A stretch of 64,000 nt of DNA from Enterobacteriaceae bacterium (GCA_902363335.1 CABIZV010000004.1:1-64000); one strand, 5' to 3'. Positions 54,158 through 63,019 are shown, counted from the stretch's first letter. The notes: generated by a model not told the origin, from the letters alone. Numbers and translations: made by a program.

Positions 54158-54877
54158 ATGATGCGCAAAACGCTGCTGGCGACAGTTCTCACGTTCTCGG
54201 CGATGTCCGCCCACGCTGACTATGAATGCAGCGTCACCCCCCGCGATGACGTCGTTATCAGCCCGCAAACCGTGCAGGTTAAAGGCGAGAACGGCAATCT
54301 GGTGATCACCCCAAGCGGTGATGTCACCTTTAACGGTAAAGCCTATACGCTCACTGCCGCTCAGCGCGAGCAGGCAAAAGATTATCAGACCGAGCTGCGC
54401 AGCGCGCTGCCGTGGATTGATGAAGGCGCGCTCGCACGCGTTGAGAAAGGCCGCGTGGCGCTGGATAAAATTATCGCCAAAGAAGTGGGTGAAAGCAGCA
54501 ATATGCGCGGTCGCCTGACCAAGCTTGACGCCCAGCTTAAAGAGCAGATGAACCGGATTATTGAGCATCGCAGCGATGGCTTAACCTTCCACTATAAAGC
54601 TATCGATCAGGTTCGCGCCGACGGTCAGCAACTGGTGAATCAGGCCATGGGCGGGATCCTCCAGGACAGTATCAATGAGATGGGCGCTAAGGCCGTTCTC
54701 AAAGGCGGCGGCAACCCGCTACAAGGCGTGCTGGGCAGTTTAGGCGGCCTGCAAACCTCAATTCAGAATGAGTGGAAAAACCAGGAAGCCGATTTCAAGG
54801 CCTTTGGTAAAGACGTGTGCAGCCGCGTGGTGTCGCTTGAAGACAACCGTAAAGCGCTGGTGAGTACGCTCAAGTAA
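54158..54877 (+). CDS. yggN: periplasmic DUF2884 protein YggN
   Basis: 239 residues with a cleavable signal peptide (MMRKTLLATVLTFSAMSAHA-DY). Strong likeness to E. coli YggN: NRIIEHRSDGLTFHYKAIDQ, GGILQDSINEMGAKAVLK. Function unknown. AAAGGGAAA precedes the ATG; upstream codons in frame are inside yggL. Followed by a hairpin. Confidence 0.94.
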   Translation: MMRKTLLATVLTFSAMSAHADYECSVTPRDDVVISPQTVQVKGENGNLVITPSGDVTFNGKAYTLTAAQREQAKDYQTELRSALPWIDEGALARVEKGRVALDKIIAKEVGESSNMRGRLTKLDAQLKEQMNRIIEHRSDGLTFHYKAIDQVRADGQQLVNQAMGGILQDSINEMGAKAVLKGGGNPLQGVLGSLGGLQTSIQNEWKNQEADFKAFGKDVCSRVVSLEDNRKALVSTLK

Positions 54878-54886
54878 GCGCGTATC

Positions 54887-54911
54887 GGCTACCTGTTCCC
54901 TACAGGTAGCC
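54887..54911 (+). terminator. hairpin after yggN
   Basis: GGCTACCTGT-TCCCT-ACAGGTAGCC is a perfect ten-pair stem nine bases after the yggN stop. The following bases are only moderately T-rich. Confidence 0.65.
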
Positions 54912-54987
54912 AGAATCAGATTTCATTTATCCTTCTCCTATTTGCAAATTCCGTATGATGACGCCTCACTCATAAAAGGAATTGCCG

Positions 54988-55992
54988 ATGAAACTCGCCT
55001 GGAAATATGGAGTGCTCTTACTGAGCTGCGTTGCCCTTCATGCCTTAGCCGCCGAAAATACCCCCACCGATGATGTTATCAAGCAGCAGTTTGCCAGGCA
55101 GTCTGGTGGCCTGATGCAGATGGATAATCTTAAACTTCAACCGATTAGTGCCGTGGGGAATCAGGCCACCTATACGGTGGAAGGGGATATGACGTCCACT
55201 GATAACCTATATAGCCTTGTCGGTGCTGCCGGGGATTATCTTTTCTATGAGCGCACCTGGACCAAAGGCCATCCGGTAAAATTTTCCGCCATGATGACCG
55301 CGGTAGGCACTCAAGCCTCTGGCTGGCGAACCGAGTTTTTCTCGATGCAAATGGCGGCGAAAAATGCGGGAAGACCGTTTAGTGGCAAAGAAGATCTCAC
55401 TAAAGCCCTCATTGTTAACGACAGCGGTTTTATGGCGCAGTTTGCGAAACTGGACGCCCAGTTTGCGCAGAGCAAGGTCACCGTGGAGAAGCAAAAAGCG
55501 CAGCAGGCTGAGTTGCTTAAAGAGATCGCAAAATTAGACGAGCAAATTAAAGATTCCTGGGGCAAGGATGCGAACGGTAAGCCGCTCGATCGCAGCGCGG
55601 TGCAGCAGGCGCTCAATGCACAATTGTATGAAGTTGACCGCAAAAACGATATGAACAGCTTTGCCAATCACTACTACATTACCGTGTTTGAACCCGCGCT
55701 GGTGGCGTGTCAGAAAAAAGCGGTCTGCGATGATAAACCGATACGCGCTGCGAGCGATAAGGCACTTGAAGAACAAAAACAAGAATACTATCGCCAGCAC
55801 AACCTGATTGAAGAAAAGAACAAAGCCGTCATGGCGGAAAAAGATAAAAAAGTGGCTCCGTTGCTGAAGAAACGCGAAGAGTTACAGGGGCAGATGGTGG
55901 TACTGGATTCCAGTAACTATGAGCTTAAAAGCGACTATGCCCAGTGGATCGAAGGGGTTGAGAGAATGCGCAAAGAGGGCGTGATTCAGTAA
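54988..55992 (+). CDS. yggM: DUF1202 family secreted protein YggM
   Basis: 334 residues. Signal peptide MKLAWKYGVLLLSCVALHAL-AA; central coiled coil (VTVEKQKAQQAELLKEIAKL) and a second helical region (KDKKVAPLLKKREELQGQM). Length and place after yggN fit YggM; I recall the family but not its function. In E. coli ansB lies between yggN and yggM; here only a 110-base gap remains. The ATG at 54988 has AAAGGAA upstream and is preferred to a TTG two codons before. Confidence 0.8.
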   Translation: MKLAWKYGVLLLSCVALHALAAENTPTDDVIKQQFARQSGGLMQMDNLKLQPISAVGNQATYTVEGDMTSTDNLYSLVGAAGDYLFYERTWTKGHPVKFSAMMTAVGTQASGWRTEFFSMQMAAKNAGRPFSGKEDLTKALIVNDSGFMAQFAKLDAQFAQSKVTVEKQKAQQAELLKEIAKLDEQIKDSWGKDANGKPLDRSAVQQALNAQLYEVDRKNDMNSFANHYYITVFEPALVACQKKAVCDDKPIRAASDKALEEQKQEYYRQHNLIEEKNKAVMAEKDKKVAPLLKKREELQGQMVVLDSSNYELKSDYAQWIEGVERMRKEGVIQ

Positions 55993-56103
55993 TCGCGTCT
56001 TCGCGGCGTCGCTGCGCTCGGCCGGGCTACTGGTGCGTACCTGGTTTGTATGCCTGCAATATGTAGACCTGAAAGCTGCGCGCTATCAGGCAGCATCGCG
56101 CAG

Positions 56104-56143
56104 ATTGCCGGATGGCGGCTACGCCTTATCCGGCCTACGCCAA
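56104..56143. repeat. REP element
   Basis: TTGCCGGATGGCGGCTACGC with CTTATCCGGCCTACG is a classical REP palindrome. It lies between yggM and the 62-base tandem repeat; the remainder of 55993-56152 holds another GC-rich palindromic piece (GCGGCGTCGCTGCGCTCGGC near 56002) and no gene. Confidence 0.8.
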
Positions 56144-56152
56144 TCTGTAGAC

Positions 56153-56530
56153 CGGGCGAGGCGTTTACGCCGACCCCGGGATTATTCGCCGAGGAATAAC
56201 CCCAGCGCGTAGCCCGGGCGAGGCATTTACGCCGACCCCGGGATTATTCGCCGAGGAATAACCCCAGCGCGTAGCCCGGGCGAGGTGTTTGCGCCGACCC
56301 CGGGATTATTCGCCGAGGAACAACTCCAGCGCGTAATCCGGGCGAGGCGTTTGCGCCGACCCCGGGATTATTCGCCGAGGAATAACCCCAGCGCGTAGCC
56401 CGGGCGAGGCGTTTGCGCCGACCCCGGGTTATTTGCCGAGGAACAACTCCAGCGCGTAGCCCGGGCGAGGCGTTTACGCCGACCCCGGGGTTATTCGCTA
56501 AGGAATAACTCCAGCAGCGAATTTAAAAAC
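56153..56530. repeat. 62-bp tandem repeat carrying hemW 3' end plus REP-like palindrome
   Basis: GGGCGAGG recurs at 56154, 56216, 56278, 56340, 56402 and 56463, so the period is 62 bases (last 61) with about six units. Each unit has a palindrome CCCGGGCGAGGCG..CGCCGACCCCGGG and a 26-base segment that on the minus strand reads as hemW's last codons and stop (L-G/E-L-F-L-G-E-stop). The final unit merges with the real hemW end at 56491. It looks like tandem amplification of the hemW terminus with its downstream REP. Confidence 0.9.
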
Positions 56531-57627
56531 AGCTTCCCGTGCTCGGTAATCTGCCAGTACTGCTCACATTCGGTCAGGTAATTTTGCGCCAGCGCTTCAT
56601 CAAGCTGCGCGCGAATCATGCTTTCATCAAGTCCCGTATAGGCGCTAAATTCTGCGCGAGGCGCGGGCTCCAGCAGGCGGAAGCGGTTCATAAAGAACTC
56701 AAACGGCTTATCGCTATTTTCCACATCGTGCTGGCGTTCCAGATAACGTCCTTCCATATAGCCACGCGGGTGGCGGGTTTTTGCCGTGCGCAGAATTCGC
56801 CCATCGGGGAACGTCACCTTACCGTGCGCGCCACAGCCAATACCGAGATAATCGCCAAAACGCCAGTAGTTAAGATTGTGCTGACACTGATAGCCAGGCT
56901 TTGCGTAGGCCGAGGTTTCATATTGCTGGTAGCCTGCGGCGGTCAGCAGTTGATGACCCTGCTCGAAGATATCCCACAGGTCATCGTCGTCCGGTAAAAC
57001 CGGCGGACGCGAACCAAACAGCGTATTGGGCTCGATGGTCAACTGATACCAGGAAAGATGCGGTGGTGCCAGTTCTATCGCCTGGCGCAAATCATCCAGC
57101 GCCTCTTCCAGCGACTGATCCGGCAGACCGTGCATCAAATCGAGGTTAAAACTGCGCAGCCCTAAACCGGTCGCCAGATGGGCTGCTCGCTTGGCTTCCT
57201 CCGGGCCGTGGATACGTCCCAGGCGCTTGAGCTTGGTCTCGCTAAAGCTCTGCACGCCGATGGAGATGCGGTTGACGCCCGCGCGCTGATATTCGACGAA
57301 ACGGTCGGCTTCCACGGTGCCCGGGTTCGCTTCCATGGTAATTTCGGCATCAACGGCCAGCGTCAAACGCGCCCGCACACCGTCCAGCAGCGTTTGCATC
57401 GCCGGGCCTGACAGCAGGCTTGGTGTACCGCCGCCGATGAAAATGGTTTTGACTTCACGCCCCTGCGCGTAGGCCAGGTCAGCGTCTAAATCGCTCAGCA
57501 AATGCTGTACATAGTCATCGTGCGGGACTTCGCCTTTCAACGCGTGCGAGTTGAAGTCGCAGTACGGGCATTTTTGCACGCACCACGGAATATGAATGTA
57601 GAGACTCAGCGGCGGCAGCTTAACCAT
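56491..57627 (-). CDS. hemW: heme chaperone HemW (radical SAM)
   Basis: 378 residues, E. coli length. Radical SAM cluster CVQKCPYC (C-x3-C-x2-C) in LSLYIHIPWCVQKCPYCDF, then IFIGGGTPSLL, EANPGTVEADRF and the HemN-like C-terminal domain (GLDESMIRAQLDEALAQNYL) ending in LLELFLSE. Known role is heme insertion/trafficking; formerly annotated coproporphyrinogen oxidase-like. Start overlaps the rdgB stop by eight bases. Confidence 0.96.
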   Translation of the reverse strand: MVKLPPLSLYIHIPWCVQKCPYCDFNSHALKGEVPHDDYVQHLLSDLDADLAYAQGREVKTIFIGGGTPSLLSGPAMQTLLDGVRARLTLAVDAEITMEANPGTVEADRFVEYQRAGVNRISIGVQSFSETKLKRLGRIHGPEEAKRAAHLATGLGLRSFNLDLMHGLPDQSLEEALDDLRQAIELAPPHLSWYQLTIEPNTLFGSRPPVLPDDDDLWDIFEQGHQLLTAAGYQQYETSAYAKPGYQCQHNLNYWRFGDYLGIGCGAHGKVTFPDGRILRTAKTRHPRGYMEGRYLERQHDVENSDKPFEFFMNRFRLLEPAPRAEFSAYTGLDESMIRAQLDEALAQNYLTECEQYWQITEHGKLFLNSLLELFLSE

Positions 57628-58213
57628 TACGCAGCGCTTCCAGCAGCAGCTTCAACGCCTGACCGCGGTGGGAAATGGCAATCTTCTCTTCACGCGTCAA
57701 TTCGGCAGCCGTTTTGCCTTCAGAAGGCACGAAGAAGATGGGATCGTAGCCAAAGCCACCGGCACCCGCAGGTTGGCGAGCGATCACGCCCGGCCAGCGA
57801 CCGTGGCATACCAGCGGCGTCGGATCTTCTGCGTGACGCATATATACCAGCACACAGTGGAACTGCGCCTGACGCTTATCGTCGGGGACGTCTTTCAGGG
57901 TTTCCAGCAGCTTTTCGAGATTCTGCTGGTCGGTGGCATCCTCGCCGGAGTAACGCGCGGAATAGATCCCCGGTGCGCCGCCAAGCGCATCGACGGCTAA
58001 ACCAGAGTCATCGGCAATAGCCGGTAGTCCGGTTACCTGGGCGGCGTGACGCGCTTTCAAAATCGCGTTTTCGATAAAGGTCAGGCCGGTCTCTTCGGCT
58101 GACTCAACGCCAAGCTCGGTCTGGGCGACAACATCCAGACCAAAATCGGCGAGCAGCGAGGCGAGCTCGCGCACTTTACCGGCATTACCGGTAGCGAGAA
58201 CAACTTTTTGCAT
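57620..58213 (-). CDS. rdgB: XTP/dITP diphosphatase RdgB
   Basis: 197 residues: MQKVVLATGNAGKVRELASL, DSGLAVDALGGAPGIYSARY and GGFGYDPIFFVPSEGKTAAE are the catalytic and substrate-binding motifs of the Ham1 family. It removes deaminated purine nucleotides. Between yggU (8-base gap) and hemW (8-base overlap) in one operon. Confidence 0.97.
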   Translation of the reverse strand: MQKVVLATGNAGKVRELASLLADFGLDVVAQTELGVESAEETGLTFIENAILKARHAAQVTGLPAIADDSGLAVDALGGAPGIYSARYSGEDATDQQNLEKLLETLKDVPDDKRQAQFHCVLVYMRHAEDPTPLVCHGRWPGVIARQPAGAGGFGYDPIFFVPSEGKTAAELTREEKIAISHRGQALKLLLEALRNG

Positions 58214-58221
58214 GGGAAATC

Positions 58222-58512
58222 CTAATTTATCAGGGCGTCGACACCCGAAGGGATCTGTTGCGGATGAATAATTTTAACCTGTTTATGCCGCCCCAGTTCA
58301 CCTTTCTCGATGACAACCTGGCTTTTGGCGACCTTAAACTGTTTGGCGAGATACTTCACCAGATGGGCATTGGCTTGCCCGTCTACAGGCGGGGCGGTGA
58401 TGGCGACTTTTAACTCGTCGCCATGCTCACCGACAATCGCGTCACGGCTGGCTTTGGGCTGGATATACAGCCGCAAAACCAGCCCATCATCACAAGGTGT
58501 GACGGCACTCAT
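58222..58512 (-). CDS. yggU: DUF167 family protein YggU
   Basis: 96 residues from the ATG at 58512, which overlaps the yggT stop (ATGA); the frame is open for four more codons (to 58524). LRLYIQPKASRDAIVG and APPVDGQANAHLVKYLAKQF are the family signatures. Function unknown. Confidence 0.94.
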   Translation of the reverse strand: MSAVTPCDDGLVLRLYIQPKASRDAIVGEHGDELKVAITAPPVDGQANAHLVKYLAKQFKVAKSQVVIEKGELGRHKQVKIIHPQQIPSGVDALIN

Positions 58513-59075
58513 AGCGCCATCCACAGCCCCGGCAGCAGGACATTACCGGTTGCCTGGAGTAACTCGGCAATGCCGATGTTAACCACGTACAGCAGCAGAA
58601 CCAGAACCATCGGTGAGAAATCGATCCCGCCCATCGACGGCAGCAGACGACGGATAGGGCGCAGCAGCGGCTCGGCCAGCTGCATCAGCACGAATTCAAC
58701 CGGGCTTCGACCCTGGCTCACCCAGCTCATGATAGCCATCAGCAGCAGTACCCAGAAGATCAGCAGACCAATGGTTTTTAGCAGAATGAGGACCGCGGAA
58801 ATCCAGATAATCGGCTGGAAGGTGATGACCATAAACAGCACGATGGCTTTCAGGACACACAGCACAAAGGCCAGCAGTAATGATGAGCTGTCCAGCGGCC
58901 CCATCGGTGGAATAACACGGCGCAGCGGGCCCACAATTGGCTGGGTAATCTTCACCACAAACTGGGAGAACGGGTTGTAAAAATCACAGCGCGCCCACTG
59001 CATCCAGACGCGCAGTAGTAACACCATTGTGTACAGTTCAATGACTGTTGAGAGCAGGAAGGTCAACGTCTTCAT
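58509..59075 (-). CDS. yggT: YggT family inner-membrane protein
   Basis: 188 residues with two YGGT units: each has a hydrophobic helix pair and a PFSQF/PIRRLLP-type motif (VGPLRRVIPPMGPLD and LRPIRRLLPSMGGIDFSPM). Osmotic shock/K+ uptake roles have been suggested for relatives. Downstream of yggS in the same direction. Confidence 0.95.
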   Translation of the reverse strand: MKTLTFLLSTVIELYTMVLLLRVWMQWARCDFYNPFSQFVVKITQPIVGPLRRVIPPMGPLDSSSLLLAFVLCVLKAIVLFMVITFQPIIWISAVLILLKTIGLLIFWVLLLMAIMSWVSQGRSPVEFVLMQLAEPLLRPIRRLLPSMGGIDFSPMVLVLLLYVVNIGIAELLQATGNVLLPGLWMAL

Positions 59076-59093
59076 GGCGTTTCTTGAGGTTCC

Positions 59094-59798
59094 TTATTTT
59101 TTTGTGTAATCACGCGCACCGAAAATCGCGGTGCCGATGCGTACCATTGTACTACCTGCCGCGATGGCGGCTTCCATATCATCGGACATACCCAGAGATA
59201 ATGTGTCTACGGTCGGATAAACCGCTTTGAGCCGCTCAAATGCTACCGCCATTTGACTGGCGACGGCAAACTGCCGGTCATAGTCGTGCTCCGGCGCGGG
59301 TATAGCCATCAGCCCGCGCAGGCAAAGATTTGGCAATGCGGCAATCTCGGCTGCCAGCGCATCAACTGCCTCGGGCGCAATACCGGACTTACTCTGTTCA
59401 TCACTGATATTAATTTGAATCAGTACGTTAAGCGGTGGCATCTCTTTTGGACGCTGCTCGCTTAAGCGAACCGCAATTTTCAGCCGGTCGACGGTATGGC
59501 ACCAGTCAAAATGCTCGGCGACAAGTCGGCTTTTATTGGACTGCAACGGGCCAATAAAGTGCCACTGCAATGCCTTCTCGCCTTTTTCGCGGAAGTGGCA
59601 GATTTTCTCCACCCCTTCCTGAACGTAGTTTTCACCAAATGCCGTCTGGCCTGCGGCAATCGCTTCTTCGACGGCGCTCGCAGGTTTGGTTTTACTGACT
59701 GCAAGCAAGGTCACTTCTTCTGAATCCCGGCCGCAACGCGTTGCTGTCGCTGAGATTTTCTCCCTGACCTGTGCCAGGTTATGCGCAATATCGTTCAT
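59094..59798 (-). CDS. yggS: pyridoxal phosphate homeostasis protein YggS
   Basis: 234 residues starting MNDIAHNLAQVREKISATAT as in E. coli. PLP lysine in LLAVSKTKPASAVEEAI; GENYVQEGVEKI, WHFIGPLQSNKSRLV and LSLGMSDDMEAAIAAGSTMV follow. No catalysis known; it controls PLP and amino acid pools. The long open frame upstream of 59798 is the shadow of yggR on the other strand. Confidence 0.97.
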   Translation of the reverse strand: MNDIAHNLAQVREKISATATRCGRDSEEVTLLAVSKTKPASAVEEAIAAGQTAFGENYVQEGVEKICHFREKGEKALQWHFIGPLQSNKSRLVAEHFDWCHTVDRLKIAVRLSEQRPKEMPPLNVLIQINISDEQSKSGIAPEAVDALAAEIAALPNLCLRGLMAIPAPEHDYDRQFAVASQMAVAFERLKAVYPTVDTLSLGMSDDMEAAIAAGSTMVRIGTAIFGARDYTKK

Positions 59799-59814
59799 AT
59801 GTTCTGGTGGGTCT

Positions 59815-60837
59815 ATGGATATACAAGAAATCGTGGCGCTTAGTGTAAAGCATAATGTCTCCGATCTACACCTGTGTAGCGGCGGTATGGCACGTTGGCG
59901 CAGGGCTGGAAGGCTGGAAAAGGCACCCTTTAACGCGCCGTCACCGGAAGCGTTGTTATCGCAATGGTTAAGTGACGCGCAAAATGAGGAGTGGAGACAT
60001 CGCAGGCAGCTTGATTTCGCGCTGGCGCTAGAGGGATGCCCACGGCTGCGCGCCAGCGCCTTTATGCAAAGCGGCGGCGTATCGCTAGTTCTGCGCCTGC
60101 TCCCCACTCGTTGCCCAACGCTTGACGAGCTGGGTACGCCCGTGGCGCTGGCGGAGCTGTTACATGAAGACAGTGGCCTGATTCTGGTGACTGGGGCTAC
60201 GGGGAGCGGCAAATCGACCACGCTTGCCGCGATGGTTGACTATCTTAACCATGATCTTGCAGGCCATATTCTGACGCTGGAAGACCCGCTTGAGTTTTTG
60301 CATACCAGCGATCGCTGCCTGATTTCGCAACGTGAGGTTGGCTTACATGCGCCTTCATTTGCCGAGGCGCTGCGGGTGGCTCTGCGCCAGGATCCCGACG
60401 TTATCTTGCTAGGGGAGCTGCGAGACAGCGAAACCATTCGGCTGGCATTAACCGCCGCGGAAACCGGACATCTTGTACTGGCGACCTTACATACCCGCGG
60501 GGCAGCCGAGGCTATTGAACGACTTCTTGATGTGTTCCCGGCGGCCGAGAAAGAGCCGGTGCGCTGTCAGCTTGCCAGCAGCCTGTGTGCCGTGCTGGCG
60601 CAAAAATTACAGGCAGATGGCGCTGGCGGACGCGTGGCCTTGTTTGAACTGTTGGTCAACACCTCTGCCGTCGGCAATCTTATCCGTGAGGGTAAAACCC
60701 ACCAACTTGCCGGGGTGATGCAGACCAGCCTTCAATCAGGAATGCAGACCTTTAGTCAAAGTTATCAGCAAAGGCTTAAGGCTGGTATGCTGCAAAAGGC
60801 GGAAGATATATCGTTTCCTCTCAGCCCATTTGTTTGA
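59815..60837 (+). CDS. yggR: PilT-like type IV pilus retraction ATPase YggR
   Basis: 340 residues starting MDIQEIVALSVKHNVSDLHL. Walker A GATGSGKSTTLAAMVDYL, Asp box LTLEDPLEFLHTSDRCLI, Walker B DPDVILLGELRDSETIRLA and His box TGHLVLATLHTRGAAEAI. The usual second acidic residue of the ASP/WalkerB region is kept. Divergent from yggS with 16 bases between starts. Followed by a strong terminator. Confidence 0.95.
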   Translation: MDIQEIVALSVKHNVSDLHLCSGGMARWRRAGRLEKAPFNAPSPEALLSQWLSDAQNEEWRHRRQLDFALALEGCPRLRASAFMQSGGVSLVLRLLPTRCPTLDELGTPVALAELLHEDSGLILVTGATGSGKSTTLAAMVDYLNHDLAGHILTLEDPLEFLHTSDRCLISQREVGLHAPSFAEALRVALRQDPDVILLGELRDSETIRLALTAAETGHLVLATLHTRGAAEAIERLLDVFPAAEKEPVRCQLASSLCAVLAQKLQADGAGGRVALFELLVNTSAVGNLIREGKTHQLAGVMQTSLQSGMQTFSQSYQQRLKAGMLQKAEDISFPLSPFV

Positions 60838-60870
60838 TTCATCATTCATATTATTATTCAGAAACAAATT

Positions 60871-60921
60871 CTGCGCTATCACATTGCTTATATGGGTAAT
60901 GTGATGAGTGCAGGGTTTTTT
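60871..60921 (+). terminator. rho-independent terminator after yggR
   Basis: CTGCGCTATCACATT pairs with AATGTGATGAGTGCAG (one bulge, one G-T) and is followed by GGGTTTTTT, 33 bases after the yggR stop. Confidence 0.85.
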
Positions 60922-61327
60922 AAATTAATATTCTGCTAATAACTCAATTAATGTCCATATTTGTAAACTGTATTTTTGTCACTGTTGCATTAATGTTCTT
61001 TTTTGTGATTTTGACGTGAGTTTTTATCGGGCGGAAATAAAACTTCCTACGACGTTTATTCTAATAGATTTATAGGGAGTAAGCCGCAGGGATGAGAATA
61101 ATGTAATTGGCGGATTACATTATGTTGCGTAGACTTACAAAAAAAGGTTGATATTGTTTTGACACTTCTAAGGTCTTCGTTCTATGCTATTTGTGTAATT
61201 AGGACTAATCTTATGAAATAGAATTTCACATTTGACACCGTCCTTATTATTAATGGTATTAGGTTTGCCTTTGCTTTGAGTTATTTAAACACCATGATGG
61301 TGGACATAAACTATGGAGAGTTTCAAA
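60922..61327 (+). promoter_or_regulatory. AT-rich control region of the CsgD-like gene
   Basis: About 400 bases, AT-rich, no gene. A good sigma-70 promoter is TTGACA at 61159-61164 and TATGCT at 61183-61188, spacer 18. That leaves a leader of roughly 130 bases before the ATG at 61328. The long AT-rich upstream sequence resembles the large, multi-input csgD promoter region. Confidence 0.6.
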
Positions 61328-61981
61328 ATGTTTGAAGTGACAGAGAGTGTATCTAATTCCCGCAAGCTTATCCTTATCACCCATCCGTCAGTACAAGCAA
61401 ACGCGTTTGCAAACTATCTTACTGAATTACTTTCAGTTTCTGTAGATGTTCATAACATCAACAAACCGCTGACGCACCGCCACAACAAGGGCGTCGTGGT
61501 CCTGTTTGATATCGCTGTCTCTAACAAGAAGCTGAACGGTATCTGGCGAGATATTATCCGTACCCAGTTTGATTGTCCGCGCCTGCTGATTATTAATAGC
61601 GCGCAGAAGTATGAATTATACGAAATGGCACAGTGGCCAGCATTGTACGGCGTTTTCCGTCATGACGACGAGGAATCGCGCTTAATTGAGGGCGTCAAAG
61701 CGGTCTTAAACGGCGAGCAGACGGCTGAATTGAGCGTGATGCACCCGGCGATGTACGCAGTAGAACAGACTCCCGAAACGCATGACAGCGTGCCGTTGAC
61801 TGAACGTGAGTGCGAAATTCTCAACGAATTACGCCACGGCGCAACCAATATGGATATTGCACGCGCTTTGTTCATCAGTGAAAATACCGTGCGTACTCAC
61901 CTGTATAATGTATTCCGCAAATTAAGCGTGAAAAACAGAACGCAGGCAGTCAGCTGGGCGAATGAAAATCTGCGCCACTAA
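61328..61981 (+). CDS. CsgD-like LuxR-family transcriptional regulator
   Basis: 217 residues, the length of CsgD (216). The C-terminal HTH is nearly that of CsgD: LTERECEILNELRHGATN, ARALFISENTVRTHLYNVF and SVKNRTQAVSWANENLR. The N-terminal receiver-like domain is more divergent (ILITHPSVQANAFANYL, VVVLFDIAVSNKKLNGIW). An ATG five codons earlier (61313) is possible, but MFEVTES follows the CsgD pattern and has GGAG upstream. No csg curli genes are adjacent, so this is a solitary paralogue; targets unknown. E. coli has no gene here. Confidence 0.88.
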   Translation: MFEVTESVSNSRKLILITHPSVQANAFANYLTELLSVSVDVHNINKPLTHRHNKGVVVLFDIAVSNKKLNGIWRDIIRTQFDCPRLLIINSAQKYELYEMAQWPALYGVFRHDDEESRLIEGVKAVLNGEQTAELSVMHPAMYAVEQTPETHDSVPLTERECEILNELRHGATNMDIARALFISENTVRTHLYNVFRKLSVKNRTQAVSWANENLRH

Positions 61982-62009
61982 TCTAAATTAGCCGCATATT
62001 CTGGTGAGT

Positions 62010-62030
62010 TCCCGGGATGTTTTCCCGGGA
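62010..62030. terminator. hairpin between convergent CsgD-like gene and yqgF
   Basis: TCCCGGGA-TGTTT-TCCCGGGA is a perfect eight-pair stem in the 58-base gap. No T run follows on either strand, so its strength is uncertain. Confidence 0.5.
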
Positions 62031-62039
62031 GCCGTCAGT

Positions 62040-62456
62040 CTAGAAGCCTTGATCAAAATAACTTTCCAGAATCACTACCGCAGACGCGGAGTCGACGCTG
62101 CCTTTATTCAGGGCACGAAATCCACCGTGCTCAAATAATCCGGCGCGAGCCTCCACGGTACTTAGCCGCTCGTCATGCAAGGTAATCGACACCCCAAAAC
62201 GACCGTGAATTTTATTGGCAAAATTACGCGCGCGCGCGGTGAGAGGTTGTTCGCTACCGTCCATATTCAGCGGTAAACCAACCACCACCGTCTCCGGTTG
62301 CCACTCTTTAAGCAGACGAGCAATGATGTTCCAGTCCGGCGTGCCGTCCTGCGCTTTTATCGCGGTTAAGGGGCGAGCGGTGCCGGTAATTCGCTGGCCA
62401 ATGGCAACGCCAATGCTGCGAGTTCCAAAATCAAAAGCCAGCAGTGTTCCACTCAT
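62040..62456 (-). CDS. yqgF: YqgF/RuvX family nuclease (16S rRNA maturation)
   Basis: 138 residues: LLAFDFGTRSIGVAIGQ with the catalytic Asp, VVVGLPLNMDGSEQPLTARA and DERLSTVEARAGLFEHGG with acidic residues, and DSASAVVILESYF. RNase H-like; the family matures 16S rRNA 5' ends (pre-16S). Its start overlaps the yqgE stop by one base. Confidence 0.96.
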   Translation of the reverse strand: MSGTLLAFDFGTRSIGVAIGQRITGTARPLTAIKAQDGTPDWNIIARLLKEWQPETVVVGLPLNMDGSEQPLTARARNFANKIHGRFGVSITLHDERLSTVEARAGLFEHGGFRALNKGSVDSASAVVILESYFDQGF

Positions 62457-63019
62457 TATGCATGCCCCGCAGCGCCTGACATGGTCAGGATGTTAATACC
62501 AATGAGTTTAGCTGCATCTTTCCAGCGTTCGCTAATCGGCGTTTTAAACAGGATATTTAAATCAGCGGGCGCGGTAAGCCAGGCGTTATCAAGGATCTCT
62601 TGCTCAAGCTGCCCTTTTTCCCATGAAGCGTAACCCAGCGCGACCAACACGTCGGTAGGCTGGCGCTCGGTGCCCAGCGTCTCCAGCACGTCACGGGAAG
62701 TGGTGACAATGGTGTTATCGGAGATACGGATGCTTGATGAAAACGATGCCGGTGGCGTATGGACGATAAAGCCGCGATCCTCAGCCAGCGGGCCGCCCAG
62801 CATGACCGGTTTATCCAGACGAATGGCAGGATCGCGCGGATCGGGCGTTATCTTGAGCTTTTCAAGAATGCCTTCGATCTGTAGGTTTTCGAGCGGTTTA
62901 TTAATGATGATCCCCATCGCGCCGTCGTCGTTATATTCGCAGATATAGACCACGGAACGGCGGAAGATAGGATCCTGAAGGGATGGCATAGCAATGAGGA
63001 AATGATGCTGTAAATTCAT
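62456..63019 (-). CDS. yqgE: DUF179/AlgH family protein YqgE
   Basis: 187 residues with FLIAMPSLQDPIFRRSVVYI, YNDDGAMGIIINKPLENLQI and VLVALGYASWEKGQLEQEIL. Matches the UPF0301 family; function unknown. In the usual gshB-yqgE-yqgF order. Confidence 0.96.
   Translation of the reverse strand: MNLQHHFLIAMPSLQDPIFRRSVVYICEYNDDGAMGIIINKPLENLQIEGILEKLKITPDPRDPAIRLDKPVMLGGPLAEDRGFIVHTPPASFSSSIRISDNTIVTTSRDVLETLGTERQPTDVLVALGYASWEKGQLEQEILDNAWLTAPADLNILFKTPISERWKDAAKLIGINILTMSGAAGHA

Noticed and set aside
56153..56530. Possible CRISPR array
   Set aside because: Units are nearly identical over the full 62 bases with no unique spacers, and include hemW-derived sequence; it is a tandem repeat.
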